This document shows, in pieces, positions 1 through 6,052 of a stretch of DNA of 7,387 nucleotides; positions within the stretch are counted from its first letter, which is position 1; every line of letters begins with the position of its first letter. The notes below the pieces were generated by a model, which saw nothing but the letters and a program-made list of their open reading frames with translations, was not told where the DNA came from and made no database searches. The DNA is from Methanobacteriota archaeon. Its GTDB lineage: Archaea; Halobacteriota; Methanosarcinia; Methanosarcinales; Methanosarcinaceae. The translations under genes and the position numbers were made by a program. The stretch spans positions 1-7,387 of the forward strand of contig JAUPKV010000198.1 of NCBI GenBank assembly GCA_030837265.1. The letters run 5' to 3'.

Positions 1-577
1 CTATCAATAAAACAATTACCATCAAATATATTAACATAATTAGAGTAAGTGAATTTGTATAATAATAATTATATAAATAAGCGCCCAGTATTGATAAAAT
101 TGGGAGGGGAATTAACAATAATTTGAACTTTGTCAATATGACATCTTTCTTAATCATCAGAATATTGTTAATTTCTGAATTTAGGGGGTGATTCTTTCTT
201 ATTAATATTATACTAAGAATAAATGTTTCAAGATTTAATGTTACAATTAAAGAAAAAGTACTTAATGGATTTGTAATCCCAAAATATGGGTATACTGTAT
301 TGATTATTAAACCGGTAAACATTAATATCGAAATACTCAATCCGCAGCTATACAAAAAAAGTTCAACTAGTGACATCTTTTTAATATCTAATATTTTTAG
401 TATAAGAAAACCCGGAACAAATGTCAGATAAGTAAATGCCAAGATGGGTCTTATCAGGGGAATATCTAATTTAATGAAATTTAAAGCAATAGCTCCTAAA
501 GTAGAAAGTTGAATAGTTAATACCAAAATTGAAGTATTATTTAGTTGAATTGACTGTGGAAATTTATTTAGATACAT
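1..577 (-). CDS. Polytopic membrane protein, DUF2206/DUF1616-like, N-terminal part (cut by window edge)
   Basis: The first 192 codons of a minus-strand gene run off the left edge without a stop. The ATG lies 1 nt after the TGA of the upstream glycosyltransferase gene (TGAAATG), so the two are probably translationally coupled. The product is strongly hydrophobic, with likely membrane segments near residues 17-35, 40-62, 74-95, 107-126, 153-170 and 177 onward. A short charged loop around 127-152 is probably cytoplasmic. The opening pattern of a proline-arginine-proline stretch (IPLIRPILAF, 39-48), a YLTFVPGFLIL segment (50-60) and a later NTVYPYFGI (93-101) resembles the start of large methanosarcinal membrane proteins annotated as DUF2206 or DUF1616, which commonly sit in glycan loci. 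No catalytic residue is visible in this part. A role in glycan export, polymerisation or lipid-linked sugar transfer is inferred from context only. An O-antigen polymerase-like or flippase-like protein is the alternative. The gene is very AT-rich. Confidence 0.75.
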   Translation of the reverse strand, partial: MYLNKFPQSIQLNNTSILVLTIQLSTLGAIALNFIKLDIPLIRPILAFTYLTFVPGFLILKILDIKKMSLVELFLYSCGLSISILMFTGLIINTVYPYFGITNPLSTFSLIVTLNLETFILSIILIRKNHPLNSEINNILMIKKDVILTKFKLLLIPLPILSILGAYLYNYYYTNSLTLIMLIYLMVIVLLI

Positions 578-578
578 T

Positions 579-1682
579 TCAATCAGCTATTGATTTATAT
601 ACATTTAACAATCTGGATTCCATTATTTTCCAATTATACTCTTTTTCGAAAGCTTTTCTACCACTTTCACCCATTTTTAAACAAAGCTCTTGATTCTCTT
701 TTAGTTTTATTATTGATCTTTTCAAAGAATTACAATCACTATATGGTACAACTACTCCACATTTATCTTGTTTAACTATTTCAGCCATACTAGTTTCTTT
801 ATTTACAATTATTGGGGTGCTGCACATCATGGCCTCAAACAGTTTATTTGGGCTTGCAAGCCTATTGTTGGGGATTTTGGGATCGTAGAAACCAAATATA
901 AGGTCAGAGCTTAAAGTTAAATCAATATATTTTTCATAATTTATCCATCCAAGATAGGTAACATTTTTTGTTTTACTAGATATTTCCTTGAACAGATCTT
1001 CATCTTCTCCCATACCAGCTATAATAATTTTTATATTATCAAGATCTCTAATTGCGTTTATTAACTCCATCAATCCCCGTGTCTTAGATATCATTCCACC
1101 ATAGAAAATGATGAACTCCTTATGTGGTGATTTCTTAGTACTATATACGACATCGTTGGGACAATTCATAACTATATCCAAATTTTTAATTTTTGCATCT
1201 TTAATTTGAACATACCTGGAATTATCAACAATAATTACAGAATCCACAAATCGTATACAAAATTTCTCAAAATTTGAGATTATATTTCTGATTAAAGACG
1301 GAATATTTTCGGGTAAAGATTCTGAATAGAAGTCAAAAATATCATAAACTATCTTTTTCTTTTGTATAGCTTTCGTAAATATTGCTGGAATTAACGTATC
1401 AAAACAGCAACAATGTATTATTCTAGAGTCGGTTCTTAATAAAAAAAACAACTCATAAATCCACCATATTAATAAGTATGGAAGAAGTGACAGTTTGCCA
1501 TAAGGAGCCTTAAGTCCGAAGTAATTTATTTTTGTTCCATTTTTATATTCGACTCTTGATTTGTTAGAGCCTCGATCCCAATACAAAATACAAACAGAGT
1601 AGCCCGAATTCTGCAGACTTTCTGCCTCTTTTTGTACTCTTGCAGGTTTTGAACTCGATCTTACAAAAACAACGTCTTTCAT
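579..1682 (-). CDS. GT-B fold glycosyltransferase, GT4-like, atypical donor-site motif
   Basis: A 367-residue protein of normal length for a GT4-type enzyme, starting at ATG with an AGGT Shine-Dalgarno core 6 nt upstream (1689-1692). It would transfer a sugar from a nucleotide donor to a growing surface glycan at the cytoplasmic membrane face. The N-terminal acceptor domain (about 1-185) contains a very hydrophobic stretch at 64-82, probably for monotopic membrane attachment, and an YDIFDFYSE motif at 113-121. The C-terminal donor domain has YGGMISKTRGL at 194-204, GMGED at 223-227, YLGW at 243-246 and SPNKLFEAM at 277-285. The usual E-x7-E pair is incomplete: E283 is present but the position eight residues before it is leucine, as in relatives carrying a PNKLFE-type motif. 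It lies 25 nt after the epimerase gene and 1 nt before the membrane-protein gene. Base composition is more AT-rich than the genes upstream. Donor and acceptor cannot be read from sequence. Confidence 0.85.
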   Translation of the reverse strand: MKDVVFVRSSSKPARVQKEAESLQNSGYSVCILYWDRGSNKSRVEYKNGTKINYFGLKAPYGKLSLLPYLLIWWIYELFFLLRTDSRIIHCCCFDTLIPAIFTKAIQKKKIVYDIFDFYSESLPENIPSLIRNIISNFEKFCIRFVDSVIIVDNSRYVQIKDAKIKNLDIVMNCPNDVVYSTKKSPHKEFIIFYGGMISKTRGLMELINAIRDLDNIKIIIAGMGEDEDLFKEISSKTKNVTYLGWINYEKYIDLTLSSDLIFGFYDPKIPNNRLASPNKLFEAMMCSTPIIVNKETSMAEIVKQDKCGVVVPYSDCNSLKRSIIKLKENQELCLKMGESGRKAFEKEYNWKIMESRLLNVYKSIAD

Positions 1683-1690
1683 ATTACAAC

Positions 1691-1703
1691 CTGATATTAT
1701 CAG
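1691..1703. repeat. Short palindrome in the epimerase-glycosyltransferase gap
   Basis: CTGATATTATCAG is a perfect 6-bp inverted repeat around one central base. It lies in the 25-nt gap between the epimerase stop (1708-1710) and the next start (1682) and overlaps the AGGT ribosome-binding core. It could form a weak hairpin that partly masks the site or be a protein-binding palindrome. In AT-rich DNA it may also be chance. Confidence 0.3.
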
Positions 1704-1707
1704 TTAA

Positions 1708-2712
1708 TTAAGCCGAAATCGTATGTTTTTTAGGTTGTTCAAATCTTAATGCCTTTTCTCCGTATCCTCCCTCGTTTTTAAACCAATCCACGAATTTATT
1801 CAGGCCTTTGTTTATATCGAACAACGGTTTGTATCCAATCAATTTATTTCCTAAATCAACACATGCAAGTGTGTCCTCAGTATCTCCTTTTTGTTTACCA
1901 GCATTTATTACTTCAGATGTAGAACCAGTTATGGATCTTAAGTTCTCAATCAAATCATTTACACTGATTCGGTTGCCGCCTCCAATGTTCAAAATCCTGC
2001 CGTTAGTTATTTTGTTGCGGAGGAGTTTTTTGTTTGCTTCCACAACATCATTAATGTAGGTGAAGTCTCTAGTCTGTTCTCCATCCCCAAAAACAGTGAT
2101 GGGCTCGTTTGCAAGCATTTTCCTAGTAAATATTGAAATTGCAAGATCAGGCCTCATTCTGGGTCCATATACTGTAAAATAGCGTAATGAAGTAGTTGGA
2201 AGCCCGTATATCTCGTAAAAAACCCTGCAATAATGTTCTGCAGCCAATTTACTGATACCATATGGAGAAACTGGCTCAGTCGGATGCTGCTCATCAAACG
2301 GGAGGTACTTTACCTTACCATAAACAGAAGACGATGAGGCGTTAATAACTTTTTTTATACCTGCATCAAGAGAAGCTTTAAGTACATTCAAAGTTCCCAG
2401 CACGTTTACATCGTTTGGCTTAAAAGGATCTTCGACTGAAATCCTAACTCCTGCCTGGGCAGCTTCATGAAAAACGTAATCTACTGTATTATCAATGATC
2501 TGTTTCATTCTGGCAAGATCAGTTATATCGGCATTGACAAAAGTAGCATTTCCACTGTTAAGAATGGTATCCAGATTTTTTTTTTTTAGGTCAATAGAAT
2601 AATATGGATCAAGATTATCAACAATGATAATCTCGTGACCATTTCTCGCAAGGTTTTCTGCAATATGGGAACCTATAAAACCTGCTCCGCCTGTAATTAC
2701 GATTTTTGACAC
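1708..2712 (-). CDS. NAD-dependent UDP-sugar 4-epimerase-like protein (extended SDR)
   Basis: A 334-residue extended short-chain dehydrogenase/reductase, the usual length for UDP-glucose or UDP-glucuronate 4-epimerases. The Rossmann motif TGGAGFIGS is at 7-15 and D32 follows the second strand, typical for NAD. D62 (ADIT) and the HEAAQAGVR segment (82-90) line the cofactor site. The catalytic set is present: S126-S129 in NASSSSVYG, then Y151 and K155 in YGISK. The RYFTVYGPRMRPD block (177-189) and FGDGEQTRDFTYI (208-220) shape the sugar-nucleotide site. It would interconvert 4-epimers of a UDP-hexose, N-acetylhexosamine or hexuronate in the cytosol and feed the neighbouring transferases. The substrate is undecided, and a dehydratase is less likely because the TDE-type motif is absent. 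The start is GTG, 1 nt after the TAA of the upstream gene; the nearby ATG is out of frame. A run of 12 A residues (2576-2587) encodes codons 43-47. Confidence 0.9.
   Translation of the reverse strand: MSKIVITGGAGFIGSHIAENLARNGHEIIIVDNLDPYYSIDLKKKNLDTILNSGNATFVNADITDLARMKQIIDNTVDYVFHEAAQAGVRISVEDPFKPNDVNVLGTLNVLKASLDAGIKKVINASSSSVYGKVKYLPFDEQHPTEPVSPYGISKLAAEHYCRVFYEIYGLPTTSLRYFTVYGPRMRPDLAISIFTRKMLANEPITVFGDGEQTRDFTYINDVVEANKKLLRNKITNGRILNIGGGNRISVNDLIENLRSITGSTSEVINAGKQKGDTEDTLACVDLGNKLIGYKPLFDINKGLNKFVDWFKNEGGYGEKALRFEQPKKHTISA
2576..2587. repeat. 12-nt poly-T/poly-A homopolymer inside the epimerase gene
   Basis: Twelve consecutive T on the plus strand, A on the coding strand, spell the end of a CTA codon, three AAA lysine codons and the start of AAT. 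One base gained or lost would shift the frame after about residue 47 and abolish the enzyme. As written, the frame is intact. Confidence 0.95.
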
Positions 2713-2713
2713 A

Positions 2714-3817
2714 TTAGATCAACTCTTTGTAGATTTGAACTGTTTTCTTTACAGTATCTTTCCAAGAATAGCTCTCAACCACCTTTCTCCTTCCATTTTT
2801 GCTCAATTCTTCTGCAAGAGAGGAATTCGAAAGCAATTTCGAAATATTGTCTGCAAGGGCTTGAGAATCTTTTATAGGAGTGAGCAATCCCCCTCCATCT
2901 ACAATATCTACGAGTTGAGGAAGACTGGAACATACGACAGGAACCCCACATGACATTGCTTCGAGAACTGTTCTTGGGACTCCTTCTTCAAGGCTCGGTA
3001 ACACAAAAACGCTTGAATTCTGATACAAACTTACAATTTCGGAATTTGGAATAAAATCTTTCATTATAATATTGCTTTCCAAATTTAGATCGCGTATTTT
3101 TTGACTAATTCTGTCCACATCTGGACCTTTTCCGATCATCGTGAGAGTTACATCGGGGTACCTGGTTTTTAAAATACTAAGTGCATCTATGAGATAATCA
3201 ACACCTTTTCCATTCACATATCTCCCAATCCATAGAAGACTTTTTTTTTCAAAGGGTAATTCCCTTGCAGGAACGAATAGATCGGTATCGATGCCGTTAT
3301 GAATTACTTCAATCTTTTCAGACTTTATTCCGAGACCAACAATCTCTTTTTTTTCAGTTTCAGTGTAACAGAGAATTTTATCTGCGGCTGCAAACGTTAG
3401 TCGGGCGCCCGTTGCAGTGTAAATATCCTGAAACCACTTCGGAGCAGTCTGGGAGTTCATTCCATGATTAGTTACGATAAGAGGAGTTGATCCCAACTGT
3501 CTCGCAGCAGCACTCAGGTTGGTTGAGAAAAAAAGGTGCGAATGAGCATGGACAACATCGTAACTGGATTGTTCTTTTATAAGGTTAAAAAGCATCGCAG
3601 GCATAACAGAATTACCAAATATTTTTACAAGTGGTTTGAAATTACGGATACAGTAACCATCAGCTGTCTGATATTCAGGTTCAGCACTTTCAGAGGATAT
3701 ATATACAGTAACATCATGACCTAACTTTACCTGTTCTTTGGACATTTCATGGACATGAATGCCAAATCCACCAACCACGTTTGGGTAAATATCGGGCGCA
3801 AGTCGTAGTATTTTCAA
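2714..3817 (-). CDS. GT4 family glycosyltransferase (GT-B fold)
   Basis: A retaining-type GT4 enzyme of 367 residues if read from the TTG at 3817 (MKILRLAPDIYP). A GTG three codons earlier (3826) is also open, but the GGAGTG at 3824-3829 sits 6 nt before the TTG and overlaps that GTG, so TTG is preferred. The N-terminal domain has the glycine-rich GGFGIHVHEM loop (16-25), a HAHS motif (90-93) and NHG at 117-119. The donor domain has NGID (174-177), GRYVNGKG with R199 and K204 for diphosphate contact, and GKGPD (229-233). The E-x7-E pair E278/E286 lies in EEGVPRTVLEAMSCGVPVV. All usual donor-site residues are present, so it should be active on a nucleotide-sugar donor in the cytosol. No transmembrane segment is evident. 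It sits 22 nt after the GT2 gene and 1 nt before the epimerase gene, which argues for one transcript. Sugar specificity is unknown. Confidence 0.9.
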   Translation of the reverse strand: MKILRLAPDIYPNVVGGFGIHVHEMSKEQVKLGHDVTVYISSESAEPEYQTADGYCIRNFKPLVKIFGNSVMPAMLFNLIKEQSSYDVVHAHSHLFFSTNLSAAARQLGSTPLIVTNHGMNSQTAPKWFQDIYTATGARLTFAAADKILCYTETEKKEIVGLGIKSEKIEVIHNGIDTDLFVPARELPFEKKSLLWIGRYVNGKGVDYLIDALSILKTRYPDVTLTMIGKGPDVDRISQKIRDLNLESNIIMKDFIPNSEIVSLYQNSSVFVLPSLEEGVPRTVLEAMSCGVPVVCSSLPQLVDIVDGGGLLTPIKDSQALADNISKLLSNSSLAEELSKNGRRKVVESYSWKDTVKKTVQIYKELI

Positions 3818-3823
3818 GAGAAA

Positions 3824-3829
3824 CACTCC
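3824..3829 (-). promoter_or_regulatory. Ribosome-binding site that decides a TTG start
   Basis: GGAGTG on the minus strand matches the archaeal anti-Shine-Dalgarno sequence and ends 6 nt before the TTG at 3817. The longer-frame GTG at 3826 is part of this site and has no comparable motif upstream, so the shorter protein is favoured. Confidence 0.6.
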
Positions 3830-3839
3830 ATTTCAAATT

Positions 3840-4811
3840 TTAAGCCACCCTCGCATTTCTCATAGCCGTAGACACTGAATGCAGCAGGATTCCTGTAAGG
3901 GCCATGAAAGTTCCCACAACAATGAGCAGGATCATCAATATCGTAGGGCCGAATTGGAGACTTCCTCCCATGGCAAATGTTCGAAGGAAATTAACACCCA
4001 TGTAGAGGCCGCCTATTCCGAGGGACAGTCCAGGAACTGTGAAATAATAAAGAGGTTTGTTAAACTCTATGTCTTTCAAAATCATGACAAAGACTTCAAA
4101 GCCATGTTGCACCGGGTGCAATGATGAGCGTCCAACATCGTAGCGGACTCCAATTTCAACTTCTTTTATGCGAATACCTGCTTTTCCGGCATCTGCAAGC
4201 ATTTCACTTTCGATACCCATTCCTTTTGCATCAAAACGAAAAATATTCACAGTAGAGGCTGCAAAAGCACGGAAACCGCTCTGAGAATCGGTAATTTTGA
4301 CACCTGAGCTCACATTGGTGACCCTGTCCAGCATGCTCTGGCCTACGCGACGATATATAGGTGTGTTCTTACCCAGACCATTCAAGTAGCGGCTTCCGTT
4401 GACAACGTCAGCATCATCTTCAATAATTGGAGCAATTAACTTCGGGATGTCAGCGGGATTATGCTGTCCATCCGAGTCCATTGTCACAATTATGTCAGCA
4501 CCTTTCTCGACTGCGACTTTAAAGCCGGTCTTGAGAGCACCTCCCTTCCCGGTATTTGTCTTATGGATAATCACTTCAGCTCCGGCTTTTCTTGCAATTT
4601 CGGCGGTGCGATCAGCGCTTCCATCATCAACTACGATTACGTGGTCAGCATAGAATCTGGTAAGCAATACTATACTTCCAACGGATACTTCCTCATTATA
4701 TGCTGGAAGTATTGCCGTTATATTCTGGGGGGCAGTATCTCTCTTACAATAATTGTCTTCTTTTTTATTTATATACTGTGGGTTTTTGCCCATCAACGTT
4801 TTCTTCTCCAT
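3840..4811 (-). CDS. GT2 dolichyl-phosphate sugar synthase-like glycosyltransferase (conserved tandem copy)
   Basis: A GT-A fold family 2 glycosyltransferase of 323 residues from the ATG at 4811. A GGGGT element lies upstream of that ATG, and the in-frame extension to 4892 has no family features. Such enzymes transfer a sugar from UDP or GDP to dolichyl phosphate at the cytoplasmic membrane face, as DPM1-like and archaeal Agl proteins do. Motifs in order: LPAYNE (35-40), VDDGSADRT (61-69), NTGKGGALKTGF (86-97), metal-binding DSDGQH (112-117), NGSRY (138-142), SQSGFRAF (176-183), ESEML (201-205) and an acceptor-side loop ending HPVQHG (232-237). Two C-terminal membrane helices follow, about 255-276 and 288-312, fewer than the four of Pyrococcus DPMS. 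The stop is 22 nt before the GT4 start. It is the intact-looking partner of the diverged copy upstream. The sugar cannot be told from sequence. Confidence 0.9.
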   Translation of the reverse strand: MEKKTLMGKNPQYINKKEDNYCKRDTAPQNITAILPAYNEEVSVGSIVLLTRFYADHVIVVDDGSADRTAEIARKAGAEVIIHKTNTGKGGALKTGFKVAVEKGADIIVTMDSDGQHNPADIPKLIAPIIEDDADVVNGSRYLNGLGKNTPIYRRVGQSMLDRVTNVSSGVKITDSQSGFRAFAASTVNIFRFDAKGMGIESEMLADAGKAGIRIKEVEIGVRYDVGRSSLHPVQHGFEVFVMILKDIEFNKPLYYFTVPGLSLGIGGLYMGVNFLRTFAMGGSLQFGPTILMILLIVVGTFMALTGILLHSVSTAMRNARVA

Positions 4812-4890
4812 TTTAATGACCCCGGATTGAGTATGTTTCAAGTTTGTACAATTGCAACTATACAGTGCAGGGAGAAACATCGTCAACAGC

Positions 4891-4902
4891 AATTTTTTAA
4901 GC
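4891..4902 (-). promoter_or_regulatory. Weak TATA-like element between the GT2 genes
   Basis: GCTTAAAAAATT on the minus strand is the most TATA-like sequence in the 145-nt gap between the two GT2 genes. It would place a transcript start near 4865-4870, leaving a leader of roughly 55 nt before the ATG at 4811. The match to TTTAWATA is poor and co-transcription from upstream is equally possible. Confidence 0.25.
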
Positions 4903-4916
4903 TGATGGCCAAACCT

Positions 4917-4944
4917 CTTACTAAATGTGTTTTACAATTAGTAG
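4917..4944 (-). repeat. Imperfect stem-loop downstream of the first GT2 gene
   Basis: On the minus strand CTACTAATTG and CATTTAGTAAG pair across a 7-nt TAAAACA loop, with one bulged A and one U-U mismatch. The hairpin begins 12 nt after the TGA of the diverged GT2 gene. There is no U-tract after it, so it is not a canonical terminator. It could mark the 3' end or a processing point. Confidence 0.4.
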
Positions 4945-4956
4945 CTAAAATGTAAA

Positions 4957-5922
4957 TCATTGAGCAGGTTCCGTTTGTCTGATTACTTCTACAATCGAAT
5001 GCATTACTATACCTCTAAAAGTCAAGTAAAGCCCCGAAAGCGCTAAAAAAATCATCACGAACATGGGGATGAAGCTTAGACTCTGGATACCACCTGAAAG
5101 CTCTCCAAGAAATTTAAAAGCCATATAGAAGCCGCATGTTGCGAGGGCAAAACCTGGAACAGAGTTGTAATATAATGATGTATTTGCCTCTATATCCTCA
5201 ACTATAGATTTTAAAAATCCACGAACAAACTTTATCGGATCTTTTGTTGGAGCTTCATTATCGGGAAGTACACCGATTTCGACTTCTTTTATCCGGATAC
5301 CTGCTCTTCTAGCATCTGCTAACATTTCGTTTTCTATAGTCATGTCCTTCGCATTAAAGCAGAATATATTACTTGCAGAAGCAGAAAAGGCACGGAAACC
5401 ACTCTGAGGATCTGTGATATTGAGGTCCGGGCTCTCCTTACCAGCGTTTTCTTGAAGAGTCTGACCTACACGGCGGTAGGTCGATGTATGTTTACCAAGA
5501 CCATTTAAATATCGACTGCCGTTGACCATCTCTACATTATCCCCAATGATGGGAGCAACAAGTGTTGGTATATCGACAGGGTTATGCTGACCATCTGAGT
5601 CCATTGTCACAATAATATCAGATTTAGTATCGGCTGCGGCTTTAAAGCCAGTCTTAAGAGCTTCACATTTTCCCTTTTTCTCCCCCTGGATAATTACTTC
5701 GGCTCCAGCTTTCCTGGCGATCTCTGCTGTCCTGTCAGCACAACCGTCGTCAATGACAATAACATTACTAACATAGAGTTTACTGAGGAGTACAAGACTT
5801 CCGATAGACATTTCCTGATTGTAAGCAGGAAGTATCATGGTTATTTTTTTAGAATTTGTCAAGTTAACCTTCTGCTTTTCTTTCCGGCTTTTAGAAATGT
5901 TTAAATATTGCTCTACACTCAT
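4957..5922 (-). CDS. Diverged tandem paralogue of the GT2 dolichyl-phosphate sugar synthase-like enzyme
   Basis: A 321-residue GT2 protein from the ATG at 5922, which has GAGGGGG 8 nt upstream; the open extension to 6003 lacks such a site. It shares long identical blocks with the neighbouring copy, including ADRTAEIARKAGAEVII, TMDSDGQHNP, NGSRYLNGLGK, QSGFRAF and AGIRIKEVEIGV. The metal motif DSDGQH (108-113) and two C-terminal membrane helices (about 250-271 and 284-309) are kept. Several positions intact in the other copy have changed: NE to NQ (Q36), DGS to DGC (C61), TGKGGA to KGKCEA (84-88), and the loop ending HPVQHG replaced around 219-235. It may therefore use another donor or acceptor, regulate its partner, or be drifting to inactivity. 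The frame is intact throughout, so it is not a plain pseudogene. It is the first gene after the likely promoter at 6045-6052. Confidence 0.87.
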   Translation of the reverse strand: MSVEQYLNISKSRKEKQKVNLTNSKKITMILPAYNQEMSIGSLVLLSKLYVSNVIVIDDGCADRTAEIARKAGAEVIIQGEKKGKCEALKTGFKAAADTKSDIIVTMDSDGQHNPVDIPTLVAPIIGDNVEMVNGSRYLNGLGKHTSTYRRVGQTLQENAGKESPDLNITDPQSGFRAFSASASNIFCFNAKDMTIENEMLADARRAGIRIKEVEIGVLPDNEAPTKDPIKFVRGFLKSIVEDIEANTSLYYNSVPGFALATCGFYMAFKFLGELSGGIQSLSFIPMFVMIFLALSGLYLTFRGIVMHSIVEVIRQTEPAQ

Positions 5923-5930
5923 TTTGGATG

Positions 5931-5937
5931 CCCCCTC
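5931..5937 (-). promoter_or_regulatory. Ribosome-binding site of the first GT2 gene
   Basis: GAGGGGG on the minus strand ends 8 nt before the ATG at 5922 and fixes that start against the ATG at 6003. The stretch GGGGGCATCCAAAATG closely matches GGGGTCATTAAAATG before the other GT2 gene, so the duplicated unit included its leader. Confidence 0.6.
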
Positions 5938-6044
5938 TTTTGTAAGTATTTTATAGTTAATGCTAAATGTATTAAATATTTTTATCTGATGATTAGTTAA
6001 CATTATGATAAAATTAATATTTAGAATGTCATCTGGAAGACAAT

Positions 6045-6052
6045 TATATAAA
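6045..6052 (-). promoter_or_regulatory. TATA box for the minus-strand glycan operon
   Basis: TTTATATA on the minus strand matches the archaeal TATA consensus, preceded by an A-rich ACAATAAA stretch in the position of the TFB-recognition element. A start about 25 nt downstream would fall near 6022, giving a leader of about 100 nt to the ATG at 5922; long leaders are common in Methanosarcina. No other strong TATA box precedes this operon. Confidence 0.55.

Noticed and set aside
590..4653. Several plus-strand open frames of 60-85 codons within 590-775, 1808-2059, 2735-2953, 3265-3471, 3536-3724, 3879-4124 and 4399-4653
   Set aside because: All lie opposite well-supported minus-strand genes, have no recognisable domain and no sign of their own ribosome-binding site.
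4812..4892. 27-codon N-terminal extension of the intact GT2 protein
   Set aside because: The ATG at 4811 has a GGGGT element in place and matches the start of the paralogue; the extension has no family similarity.
4461..4955. Open frame of 164 codons on the plus strand
   Set aside because: It is antisense to the GT2 gene over most of its length, shows no family motif, and is explained by the codon pattern of the real gene plus the open gap.
4957..5922. The diverged GT2 copy as a pseudogene
   Set aside because: The frame is full length with a good ribosome-binding site, and DSDGQH, QSGFRAF and both membrane helices are intact, so only altered function is supported.
5923..6003. 27-codon N-terminal extension of the diverged GT2 protein
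   Set aside because: The GAGGGGG site before 5922 decides the start. The equal extension length in the two paralogues appears to be coincidence, since the extension sequences do not align.
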